A stretch of 64,000 bases of DNA from [Leptolyngbya] sp. JSC-1 (GTDB taxonomy: Bacteria > Cyanobacteriota > Cyanobacteriia > Elainellales > Elainellaceae), in NCBI GenBank assembly GCA_000733415.1, contig KL662192.1:647316-711315 (forward strand). Direction: 5' to 3'. Shown piece after piece: positions 7,801-15,515 of the stretch. The notes beneath the pieces were generated by a model that was not told the origin of the DNA, made no database searches, and was given only the letters and a program-made list of their open reading frames with translations. The position numbers and the translations under genes were made by a program. Position 1 is the stretch's first letter. Every line of letters begins with the position of its first letter.

Positions 7801-10513
7801 GGGTCTTGAAATATTTGCCCGTTGGGCTGACCGCCGTGACGTTCATGGTTTGTGCGGGTTTGCCCTCAGCCGGTGGAGGCACGTTCACCGTAATCGAGGC
7901 GGCATCCTGGGCTGGATTTCCCGAACTGGGATAGGTGCCGCCGCTGGTGAACCCAAAGCCAATTTGATTCACCTGGAGCATTTGCCCCGGTTGGATGACT
8001 TCGGCTTTAGCGCCCGTTCCGGTTCCCTGCACCGTTGCCGTCACCGTTGCCGAGGGATCTCCGACCCACCCAGCTCCGCCAACCACCACATTCGCCAGTC
8101 CGCCGGTCAAAGCTTTGGTTTGGGCGTCAAAGCGAGGCAACACGATCGCCGGATCGGTGGTGTGCTGGGAGGTCGTCGCGATTTGAATCGTACTGCGATA
8201 GCCCGCCCCCTGATCGTTCATAAACACGGCCACCACATTGCCGCCGCTGACCTGGGCTCGGGCTGAGGCAGTTCGCCCTCCCGGCACCTTTGGGTTAGGC
8301 GGATCGATCTGTACAGTCACCTCTGGAGGCGGGTTGCCATTCGGATAGCCGCTGCCGCCATTGGTTACATTAATTTGCTGAATCCGGTCGGTGTGAGGCT
8401 CCAGCACCACCTGTAGCTCTGCCCCGCTGCCCTCAGACGAGACAATCGTTGCTTGGGGCAGGGCGTTGGCGGGCGGAGCATCCACATCGGTGGGCAGCTC
8501 CACATAGCCACTGCCCACATCCACAATCCGCACCCCCTGAATGCTGGTCTGCTGGTATTCCTTGTCCCAGTTGGGTGGAGGCAGCAGCGGCAGGAAGTTC
8601 TGGAACAGATAGGAAATGACCACGCGATCGGTAGCTAAGGTCTTGAGATTGCCCCGTGGTCCCCAGTAGCCCCAGTGGCTGCTGCTGGCCGGATCACTCT
8701 TATTGGCATTGGGGAGATGGATCGCACCAGTCGGCAAATCGGCCCCGGTGGTTTGCAGCGGTTGCCAGACGATCTGCTGGCCGTGGGGCTGACTCGGATC
8801 GACTGGTCCTAATGTGATCGGCTGATAGTGGTGGGGCAACAGCGCGATCACCGTCTTGGTTGGATCCGTCGTCATTTGGCTGGCGTTCGGCTGCCCTGCC
8901 GCCACAAACGGATTGGCCACCGTAGTTTGGTAGGTGGTCGTCGCCAGGTACATGTTGGTGACCTGATAGGAAATTTGCGTGTTGGTGAGGAAGTTGAATG
9001 CGTAGGCTCCCATGGCTTCAGCCCACTGGCGAGCAGCGGTCAATCGGGTGGCGGCATCATCTTCTTGGAGCAGGTTGCGGTCGGAGTAGTATCGCATCAC
9101 CGGAATCGCTCCCACCACGTACCAGTTTTTCTGATTTTTGTTGAGAAATTCCAGATAAAAGTAGGGGTTACCATCGCCATCGGTGCCGCTGTGCTGGCTG
9201 AGGTCCACCGGCACCACGGTATCTTTTTTGAAGTAAATGGCGATGTAGGTGTGGTTGCTCTGCTGCCCCGGTGGGTTCCAGCCGCCCGGCGACCCCGTTT
9301 GCGCGTCCCATTTGAAGGGTTCAACTTCCTGATAGAACTGATTGGGGTTGGTCTGGTTGCCGTAAAGCAAAACATACTGCACATTGTCCACACCCGGCAC
9401 ATCCCAGACGCCCTGCTGGGTGGTGGGGTCAATCGCCATGCCGGCGTTCGTGGGCAGCGTGCCTCCTGTGTCGGCAATGTATCCGAGTTCGTTAGTGCGA
9501 ATCAGATTGTAGAAGTTGACGTACTGACTATTGTTGGTTTCGCACCAGATCAGCGGCGATCCCTGGGCCACCGTCATTTTCAGGTAATTGCCTATTCCCG
9601 GCTGATGGAAGGCCGTGGGCTGGTACTTGTTCTGGTCGTAATGGGCGGCATTGGCGTGGGTGCCTTCCCAAATCAGATCGGCATCCCAATCCCCCATGCG
9701 ATCGACTTTGATGCAAAAGGGCGTTTGATCCGCAGGGCCGAGAGTTTCATCCCAAACCGGATAGGGAAAGGGTTGATGATCCGTGCCCACCTGATTCCAG
9801 CTCTCTGGGGTTAGCAGTTCCGCCGGAGTTTTAATTCCGGGCACCATCACCAGGGTTTCCAGCGGTCGCGTATGAATATACAGCCAGGAATTCCGCCACT
9901 CATTGGGGAAGTACGGCACTTTGGTTTTGTCGATATAGTCGCCATATTCGACCAGATAGGGATAGGACAGGGAAAGATTGGGTCCGCGGACGATTTTTTT
10001 ATCTGCCCAATAGCCAACGTTGTTTTTGAAGGGAAGCAAGGGCTGGGTTTGATAGCCAAATCTGCCCGGTGCCCAGTTGTAATTGATCCGAAACGGATTC
10101 AAATACAGCGGCTGTTGATCCAGTCGAATCGCTTTCCATTGACCGTTATTGGGGTCATCTCCGGCTGAGTATTGCCAGGAAAAATAGTCCCAGTTGTCGT
10201 TGTTATACAGTGGCGGTGACGCTTCATTCACCGGATAGCCCGGTGTAATTCCCGGCGGTGGGGTGCCGTCGCCCCAGAGAAACCAGCCCATCCAGGACCG
10301 TTTACGAATATTTTGGGCTGTGTCGGTGACGGCCAAGCGCCGAGTCCCCACAACATTTGGATACTTGGATTGATCGGGTGTCGAATTGGAATTAGATACG
10401 GCTGGAGCAGCTAGATGGAGATAGGGCGTTACTGGATCTAAACCTTCCCAGCCACCAATCGGATTACCCACTTGGATACTGTTTGTTGAATTATTTTGGA
10501 CAGAATCAGACAT
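4811..10513 (-). CDS. GH81-like endo-beta-1,3-glucanase with inserted beta-repeat modules
   Basis: About 1900 residues. The C-terminal part (about 1240-1900) reads as a GH81 alpha-barrel: MLWSGFGVSDQWNDQHYFYG, in which the Asp of the ND motif (near 1439) matches the family's catalytic acid; then NGHPWAAG; then an Asp/Glu-rich block ending STWEGLQAYSA (near 1566), corresponding to the catalytic Glu region. The N-terminal 650 residues resemble the GH81 beta-sandwich (MTVAQGSPLIW). Between them, about 670-1240, lie several modules built on GSGY/GAGY motifs alternating with short beta strands, unusual for GH81 and reminiscent of phage fibre or adhesin repeats. The family hydrolyses beta-1,3-glucans such as laminarin and fungal or oomycete wall glucan. 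No signal peptide is seen. ATG at 10513 is preferred over an upstream TTG (10555) because GGAG lies 8 bases before it. It is the last gene of the minus-strand run. Confidence 0.72.
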   Translation of the reverse strand: MSDSVQNNSTNSIQVGNPIGGWEGLDPVTPYLHLAAPAVSNSNSTPDQSKYPNVVGTRRLAVTDTAQNIRKRSWMGWFLWGDGTPPPGITPGYPVNEASPPLYNNDNWDYFSWQYSAGDDPNNGQWKAIRLDQQPLYLNPFRINYNWAPGRFGYQTQPLLPFKNNVGYWADKKIVRGPNLSLSYPYLVEYGDYIDKTKVPYFPNEWRNSWLYIHTRPLETLVMVPGIKTPAELLTPESWNQVGTDHQPFPYPVWDETLGPADQTPFCIKVDRMGDWDADLIWEGTHANAAHYDQNKYQPTAFHQPGIGNYLKMTVAQGSPLIWCETNNSQYVNFYNLIRTNELGYIADTGGTLPTNAGMAIDPTTQQGVWDVPGVDNVQYVLLYGNQTNPNQFYQEVEPFKWDAQTGSPGGWNPPGQQSNHTYIAIYFKKDTVVPVDLSQHSGTDGDGNPYFYLEFLNKNQKNWYVVGAIPVMRYYSDRNLLQEDDAATRLTAARQWAEAMGAYAFNFLTNTQISYQVTNMYLATTTYQTTVANPFVAAGQPNASQMTTDPTKTVIALLPHHYQPITLGPVDPSQPHGQQIVWQPLQTTGADLPTGAIHLPNANKSDPASSSHWGYWGPRGNLKTLATDRVVISYLFQNFLPLLPPPNWDKEYQQTSIQGVRIVDVGSGYVELPTDVDAPPANALPQATIVSSEGSGAELQVVLEPHTDRIQQINVTNGGSGYPNGNPPPEVTVQIDPPNPKVPGGRTASARAQVSGGNVVAVFMNDQGAGYRSTIQIATTSQHTTDPAIVLPRFDAQTKALTGGLANVVVGGAGWVGDPSATVTATVQGTGTGAKAEVIQPGQMLQVNQIGFGFTSGGTYPSSGNPAQDAASITVNVPPPAEGKPAQTMNVTAVSPTGKYFKTLITDPGQGYSNHANGVNSVQCVAQDGSVIKLSNILFDLGAAGGRIIVADPDQSVAPFTQPFTQPLQVTFKPASGENTPTREASATLYPGFSVQAVELTGAAVSGYQDDVEISFSGGDAAPASLVMPKLTLEVVNGGIAKATVQSAGSGFYRGGSFDVEGGKGFNAVCVPVVRPVSGSGGKITYDLLAVKVLRPGSNYPANIVAYAQDTQARKQLAVTVEAGQVVQVDLMPNVDYTNLNTIPPIFLISQAGWTNGGDYNSDPPKGKKAQIHYSPTASGGVQVDSVDPGEGYISGSPTATVDSLPAILRYGDIVQIATANQAAGFMAEVAKPVLKVEQVLYDSLVSRFSLWATSNLKPFGGGFGGDTAPDGYGLGNTLSSVAKVLGVLYHLQQHYADKNQDLPSVRASLFAILETLSSNPDQFEFPIYVENNPLVSLKGGLQTMTQALQRTLSLFFQQVPYTNTPADTDQTWPMAYFAQYDPAGRVVVNPTATIPVYGVVSSIMDPPAVPAEQNQAKQGLNRWNPGMLWSGFGVSDQWNDQHYFYGYYLSTAALVSLLDGCWSDTKPAHLWADPDQMGTAIDQWLKTLVYDPTLEKEGQYFDFNQTCQSNQITYSKYAFFDQWNGHPWAAGVSPGRAGDVSDGQKKPFDPWSVWMSYGTGNFPFDDENENSTWEGLQAYSAAILWGAGSNRKAIVDQGIYLLTTGNAASDLYFLDKNYNLKHSSQNQYTWCPLTTGTPASQKDGGNHYPTHTGFVDACPTAFYGDASAGCSILQKGSPSLNNFFYAFPTGSKFIQAYPPTPWTMGITRNLSYMQQWADVFTRAEWTDARNSALFQAGNWLGMAMTSSLCGVPYNPGDDPTKTQPYVNRVWSSWNVVGQEPGSQVTGMMQPSEQPTSVLNLLHVIEEYGTPDWSIYAKVTDQTGAEANEIVFTAAFAQVNPQNSSVTSTLVAFNPGWETRYVLFYRLAADGNLSHSQVVSVNNSQPIAVPPKKMVVVNL

Positions 10514-10828
10514 GATTAAGGCTCCATATATTGATGGGAAGGGAGTTGATTTCAAAAACTTTCTCGATTAGCTTGTGATTGAGTACTCCTCTACCGGCGA
10601 GTAAACTGCGGGCTGATAGAGCAAGTCTGCTCAAGCAGACTAAAGAAGCGAGTCAGCCCACTTGAGTGGGCTTGCTGCAATAGCCCGCGATTGATCTGCG
10701 GGCGGGCCAGGCAACCAAGGTGAGGACAAAATCCACGGTAGGATGTGGGGGTCCGACGCTTTCAAAAAATGCCCGGAGTATTGTATCAGGACATACCGTT
10801 ACGAAGGTTTCGTTACGAAAACATACCG
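10514..10828. other. Intergenic spacer inside the cluster
   Basis: A 315-bp gap between the GH81-like gene and its upstream neighbour. It carries the palindromic repeat at 10598-10704 and, at 10790-10840, a short duplicated motif (ACATACCGTTACGAA) that touches the end of the upstream gene. No gene is supported. It is the longest internal gap in the cluster, so the GH81-like gene may have its own promoter here. Confidence 0.6.
10598..10704. repeat. Nested palindromic repeat (MITE- or REP-like)
   Basis: It has an outer pair GCGGGCT/AGCCCGC, a hairpin AGTCTGCTCAAGCAGACT (10624-10641) and a perfect hairpin GCCCACTTGAGTGGGC (10656-10671). The pattern of stacked short palindromes is typical of dispersed non-coding elements in cyanobacteria. 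Part of it (AAGTCTGCT, CGGGCT) also appears at 4665-4792. Confidence 0.75.
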
Positions 10829-13297
10829 TTACGAAAACGTATAAGTGTAAGTGTTGCCAGGTGTGACGCTTGAGTCAACGCTTTGACTCAGGGTGACTGA
10901 ATGATCGCCCGCGTTGGGAAGCTTGACCCTAGTTCCTGGAACTATACCCGGTCCGCTGACCACGGCTCCCAGCAGTCCCGCATTGGCATCGGGCGGCGAC
11001 AGCTTCCAGAAAACGGTTGAGTCCAGGAGTTTGATGGTGCTAGAGTCCACCAGTTGCCCTTGACCACTGACGGGACCGTAGGGCGCACCATAGGTCCACT
11101 GATTCGGATTGGGCAGGCTGCCCGGCTGATTGGAACTGCCAAGACCGCCGATGCCAATGTGAATATTGGTGGCTCCTCTCGCACCGACATCGGCGATATC
11201 ATCATCGACCGAGAAGCCATAGCCCGACAGCCCCAACTGTTTGTGCACAAACCAAACAAACGGATCCAGGTTATAGACATTAAAGGAGCAGCCGCCGGTT
11301 GACACGGTCGGGTCCGGGTACCACAGCCCAGAGGATTCCTGCCACTTGGGGTTCTTAAAGTCGGGCACGCCGCGCAAGACAGATTTGAGGCGGTCGCGAA
11401 TTTCGCCGGCAATCTGATCATTCTTGGGTGAGAGATCTTGACCAATATGGGGAATTTGGCCAACGTTGCAGCCGATGACGTTGTACAGTAACCGGACCGG
11501 ACGGGGAAGCGGCTTCAGGTCGTTCGGATTGGGCGGAATTGGACTCATGGCACTCATGACTTGATAGACCGCCTGGGCAAACAGCTGGGCGGTGACGGCA
11601 TCGTCGCCCTCAAAGCTGAGCGGGAAAGTCTGAATCTTATTGCCCTCAAATTGATCATCGCTCCCGACAATTGGCGGTGGCGCAACAAATTGGTAACTCC
11701 CTGTTGAACCAACGGTGACGAGTTCGCTCAGGGTCACGGACGCAATCGCTTGGTTATCGGTGGTGAGGGCGGTAATTGTGCATAGCGATCCGTCGGAGTC
11801 GTCGGGAATGCCAGGTCCAGTCACCTGCATTCCTGGCACCAGGGCATTCAGCGGAACCGGAGCGGTGAATGTCAGAACACGGTTTGTCGTGATACTGCCG
11901 GTATAGGTCTGACTAGGCGACTGCTGATTCAGCAGCACATAGTAATTAGCCCAGGAATACCAGAGATTCAATAACGCGCTGGTGACATAGTCATCAACGG
12001 GGCGCTGAAAGCTCACGACGTAACCCGTTAAATGCGATGGATCGGGATTGGATGCTGGCTGGCTCAATGTGACCGTGCTGCCCGCTACATCCACACTGAC
12101 CAGCTTGGTGCCGGCTGGAATCACCCCTGCTACACTGCAGGTCACATCCATCTTTCTAGGTTGGCTCTCACCATACAGCAAGGCCGCCTGCTGCGCTGGA
12201 CCATTCACCGAATCCCAAACGACTGGCAGCGTCGTTGTGCCATTCGGCAGCGCGTTGGGGTCCGTCCCGATCGGTCCTGTGCCGCCACTGATCAGCATGT
12301 ACTGGTTATTGCTGGGGTCGTAGCTCGAGAGATGAGAGGCAAAGGGACTATCGCCCACAGCCTGGGCACCGGACGGCAGCTTGACGCCCGCCACCGCCTC
12401 CATCTCGGCAGGGAAATTGTATTTCGTGTAGCCTTTTCCGCCAAAATACTGTCCCAGCGGCGTCAGCGTGAAGTTCTTCAGCGCTTGCTGAAACTGATCC
12501 TCGGTTTGGGATGCCCCGATCCAGCCATAGGATGCAGTCTCATAGGGCGGCTTCATCGCGTCGTTGAGGACCCAGGCATCGGTCGCTTCCACAGCAACCG
12601 GCAGGTAGATCGTGTCCACATAGGAGACGTCGTAGTTAATCAGCGGACCCAAGATGCCCGGATCGAGCTTCGAATTCAGGTTGAGCTGCCACGGATCTCG
12701 AATTGTGAATTCAACGAGCTGAGCAGCGGCATCATTATTCGGCCCGATCGCCTGCGTGCCATGAAACCACATCACAACTGCCGTTACCCCAGAGGGCGTC
12801 AGCGTACCCGACTGCTGGTAGCGGCGCAGCGTGGTCGAGCCATCCTGGTTCTTGTCGTAGTATTGGTAGGGGTTGATGGGTGGATTAGGCTGGAGAAATT
12901 GGGCATTTGGGGTGATGTATTCGCCATCATTACAAATAAATATCCGCGAGCCATCCCAAAACACCAGCGGCACGGTGATGGTTACCGTTTCACCGGCGGG
13001 CAAACCTAAGTAATTCTTGCCATCCTGCCCAGTGTAGCCAATATAGCCCCGATAGTCTTCGTTTTTGGGATCTTGGGGATCATAAATTGTTCCTCCTCCA
13101 TAGGCAGCCGCATCGTTGGGAGTAGCCAGAAAGGGATAGACGGTATGGTCGGTAAAGTTGGTGAGGGTGATGGTCTTGGTGGGTACTGCTGGCACGCTGC
13201 TATCCCCCATCCAGACCACCCGATTCGGCTCATCTGACGGATAGTTTTCAGACGGCATCAGCGGCTCAGTGGTAGAACGAACACATTGGGTTGTCAT
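10829..13297 (-). CDS. Large beta-rich protein, possible thaumatin/GH64-like domain plus GPGIP modules
   Basis: 822 residues. The N-terminal region (about 25-130) holds TLTNFTDHTVYPFL, YLGLPAGETVTI and VPLVFWDGSRIFI, resembling a thaumatin-like or GH64-type beta barrel. The region near 640-700 has NVYNLDPFVWFVHK followed by LSGYGFSVDDDIADVG, which recalls the GYGFxxDD segment of that clan. At least two modules of the form GPGIPxxS/T...VTLS occur (about 490-540 and the C-terminal 60 residues), with a related one near 380-430; such modules are common in fibre and adhesin proteins. If the domain call is right the target is again beta-1,3-glucan. No signal peptide. ATG 13297 is supported by AAGGAG ten bases upstream. 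The enzymatic assignment is tentative. Confidence 0.5.
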   Translation of the reverse strand: MTTQCVRSTTEPLMPSENYPSDEPNRVVWMGDSSVPAVPTKTITLTNFTDHTVYPFLATPNDAAAYGGGTIYDPQDPKNEDYRGYIGYTGQDGKNYLGLPAGETVTITVPLVFWDGSRIFICNDGEYITPNAQFLQPNPPINPYQYYDKNQDGSTTLRRYQQSGTLTPSGVTAVVMWFHGTQAIGPNNDAAAQLVEFTIRDPWQLNLNSKLDPGILGPLINYDVSYVDTIYLPVAVEATDAWVLNDAMKPPYETASYGWIGASQTEDQFQQALKNFTLTPLGQYFGGKGYTKYNFPAEMEAVAGVKLPSGAQAVGDSPFASHLSSYDPSNNQYMLISGGTGPIGTDPNALPNGTTTLPVVWDSVNGPAQQAALLYGESQPRKMDVTCSVAGVIPAGTKLVSVDVAGSTVTLSQPASNPDPSHLTGYVVSFQRPVDDYVTSALLNLWYSWANYYVLLNQQSPSQTYTGSITTNRVLTFTAPVPLNALVPGMQVTGPGIPDDSDGSLCTITALTTDNQAIASVTLSELVTVGSTGSYQFVAPPPIVGSDDQFEGNKIQTFPLSFEGDDAVTAQLFAQAVYQVMSAMSPIPPNPNDLKPLPRPVRLLYNVIGCNVGQIPHIGQDLSPKNDQIAGEIRDRLKSVLRGVPDFKNPKWQESSGLWYPDPTVSTGGCSFNVYNLDPFVWFVHKQLGLSGYGFSVDDDIADVGARGATNIHIGIGGLGSSNQPGSLPNPNQWTYGAPYGPVSGQGQLVDSSTIKLLDSTVFWKLSPPDANAGLLGAVVSGPGIVPGTRVKLPNAGDHSVTLSQSVDSSVTPGNTYTYTFS

Positions 13298-13399
13298 GGT
13301 TAAACTTCTCCTTCAGGTAATTCGATCAAATCCAAAAAACATGAATAAATGACGCTTTTGCCTAATAAAAGTAGTAGACTAACAATACAGGAACGACGA

Positions 13400-15460
13400 T
13401 TAGACCGTGGATGCACGAAACGCATTCAGTCCATCGGAAATCTCAAACAGATAAAGGGTAGAAACAGTATCCCCCACGACTCCATAGAGACAGGTACCAT
13501 CGGGCTTTACAGCCCATGTCTGAAACTGCGCATCACCTGGAGATACCACGGTGCCGACAACCTGGAATGTGTTGAGATTAATTCTGACGATATTGTTGCT
13601 GCCACTACCGTCCGTATGTAAGGTTTCAACCTGGGCATAGAGGTGCAGCCCATCTGGACTCAATACTAACGATCTAACAAAATCGAAAAAGGGGTTAAGG
13701 TCAGGAAAGAGAATCGTATCAACGATCTGATTCGTATTGGAATCAATCACGGTAATCGCGGGCTGAATCTTCCCTGAATCGACTGGGACGCCACCACCAA
13801 TGTAGTAGCAACGTCTGACTGTGCTGAAAGCGAATGCACTTCCTAATGTAGAAATGCCAGTACTGGAAAACTGGACTTGAGATAGCGTATTAGAAGTAAT
13901 GGTGTAGGTGTAGAGAGTAGTTCCCGTAAAACCTGTTTGATTATCATCAACTCCACAGAGGAAAATGCGATCACCTTCCGGAGAGGCAACGACAGTAACA
14001 ATACCGATGGATGAACTGGGTAACACCAACTTCTGAATCAAACCACAATTATTTGATGGATCAAGAACGTAAATACAGGAGGAGGGCTGTGGAAACTCAT
14101 TAGAAGTATCTATCAAATCCGTGACAACAAGACAAGACCTGCCATTGTGGGTACCCATTGCGATTTCCCCCAGAAGCCAGGGTACTGGTATGGATTGCAC
14201 CTGATAGTTAGAGAGGTTCACCACTTGAATCACAGAACTTGGATTCGGATATCTGTTGTTGGTTGTCAGCACATAAAGCTGTGATTCATCTGGACTTATG
14301 ACCATTGAATTGCTGCTTAGCTCCATCCCTTCCTCAAGATTCGGCCACTGGATGGAATGAGTGATCGTGTTGCTTGCGGTTGAAACAACGTCTAACCCAG
14401 AACCCGCTACATAAAGCGTTCCATCCGCCCTCATTACCATCTGACCGGCGAGATGCGTAATGTTTCCAATCCGGTCAGGCAGCAGCTTGAATTGAAACAC
14501 GCTGACCGTTAGCTGTAGAGAAGCTGCGTACTCGCCTGTGCTGTCGTAGGCATAGAGCATATACTGTGCCGCTTCTGCCACCAACGGCACCGTGACGGGA
14601 TAGCCCTGGCTGGCATCCACGTTGGCTGACAGGTTTTGAGCAATCGTAACGCCATTCAATTTCAGACTACAGGACGCCGCATTTTCGGTAGTCCAGTAGA
14701 GCTGAATCTCGCTGCCCACTAAAAACTCAGGCTGGTTGCCTACCACCCCAAACTCCTTGATGATGGGTTGATTGACGGTGACCGTGCATTGCCGCTGGAT
14801 CTGAAGGTTGCCCTCTGCGGTCACCATGAGCGTAAAGTTTGTCGTTTGCTGGAGATCGGCAACCGGAAACTTGTAGATATTCGGCAGGTTGGGATAGCTG
14901 AGATTGTCATAGCTCAGGGTGTAGGCACCGCCCGCTGTGCCACTCCATGACAGGGTTGCCGTACCGCCGGGGGCAACACTGGTCGGTGTGGCGACCAAGT
15001 CGCTGACGGTAAAGTCCTGGGGAAACTTGGCGATTGGGCGCGATCCGTTGCTCGTCCCGCTCTGCAACGTTTCGGTGATATACAGCTCTGTGGTGCCTAC
15101 CTGACTATTGACGGCAATGTTGCTGAGGACAAAGCTTAACCCGTCAGATCCAATTTCACCCTGACCCGGATTCGGCGTGAAGGTGAAGGTGCCATTACCA
15201 TCGCTGCTCACTCCCCAGTTTGGAGGAGGAGCAGCCGAGATGGTAGAAGGGTCGGTGGTCAGGTCGGCGGCGGCAATGCCTGTGTTGATGCTAAACGTGA
15301 GGCTGGTACACTGAGCTATGGGGGGGTTCGATTTGGAAACGGCAATCGAGATGCTGCCGGTGGTGTTGATTTGCAGGGGATTGGGGTTCGTCGTTACCGC
15401 ATAGATCAGCGCCAGACCGTCAGTGGATAGAATGTCAATGCCGTTGATCAGAATCGTCAT
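13400..15460 (-). CDS. Ig-like/beta-propeller repeat protein, paralogue 1
   Basis: 686 residues. The first 150 form a beta-rich domain (SISIAVSKSNPP, WGVSSDGNGTFTFTPNPGQ), then Ig/PKD-like domains (TPTSVAPGGTATLSWSGTAG, TVTVNQPIIKEFGVVGNQPE), then from about 320 a YVTN/WD-type beta-propeller with recurring ISPDESQLYV and SPDGLHLYAQ segments. There are no catalytic motifs and no signal peptide, so it is probably a binding or scaffold protein. It is paralogous to the next gene upstream, with the N-terminal halves nearly identical in DNA and the propellers divergent. The Shine-Dalgarno sequence before ATG 15460 is weak. Confidence 0.75.
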   Translation of the reverse strand: MTILINGIDILSTDGLALIYAVTTNPNPLQINTTGSISIAVSKSNPPIAQCTSLTFSINTGIAAADLTTDPSTISAAPPPNWGVSSDGNGTFTFTPNPGQGEIGSDGLSFVLSNIAVNSQVGTTELYITETLQSGTSNGSRPIAKFPQDFTVSDLVATPTSVAPGGTATLSWSGTAGGAYTLSYDNLSYPNLPNIYKFPVADLQQTTNFTLMVTAEGNLQIQRQCTVTVNQPIIKEFGVVGNQPEFLVGSEIQLYWTTENAASCSLKLNGVTIAQNLSANVDASQGYPVTVPLVAEAAQYMLYAYDSTGEYAASLQLTVSVFQFKLLPDRIGNITHLAGQMVMRADGTLYVAGSGLDVVSTASNTITHSIQWPNLEEGMELSSNSMVISPDESQLYVLTTNNRYPNPSSVIQVVNLSNYQVQSIPVPWLLGEIAMGTHNGRSCLVVTDLIDTSNEFPQPSSCIYVLDPSNNCGLIQKLVLPSSSIGIVTVVASPEGDRIFLCGVDDNQTGFTGTTLYTYTITSNTLSQVQFSSTGISTLGSAFAFSTVRRCYYIGGGVPVDSGKIQPAITVIDSNTNQIVDTILFPDLNPFFDFVRSLVLSPDGLHLYAQVETLHTDGSGSNNIVRINLNTFQVVGTVVSPGDAQFQTWAVKPDGTCLYGVVGDTVSTLYLFEISDGLNAFRASTV

Positions 15461-15515
15461 GGTGAGGTTGTGTGAGTAGAATGTGAGTAGAAATAGTCAT
15501 ACGACTGCGCCCAGT

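Noticed and set aside
8828..9814. Plus-strand open frame of 328 codons
   Set aside because: Antisense to the GH81-like coding sequence, with the same reverse-frame composition and no ribosome site.
10598..10704. Group II intron or riboswitch
   Set aside because: Stacked short palindromes only; no domain V, reverse transcriptase or known aptamer core.
12032..13009. Plus-strand open frame of 325 codons
   Set aside because: Lies wholly opposite the 822-residue gene, which has recognisable repeats and a good ribosome site.
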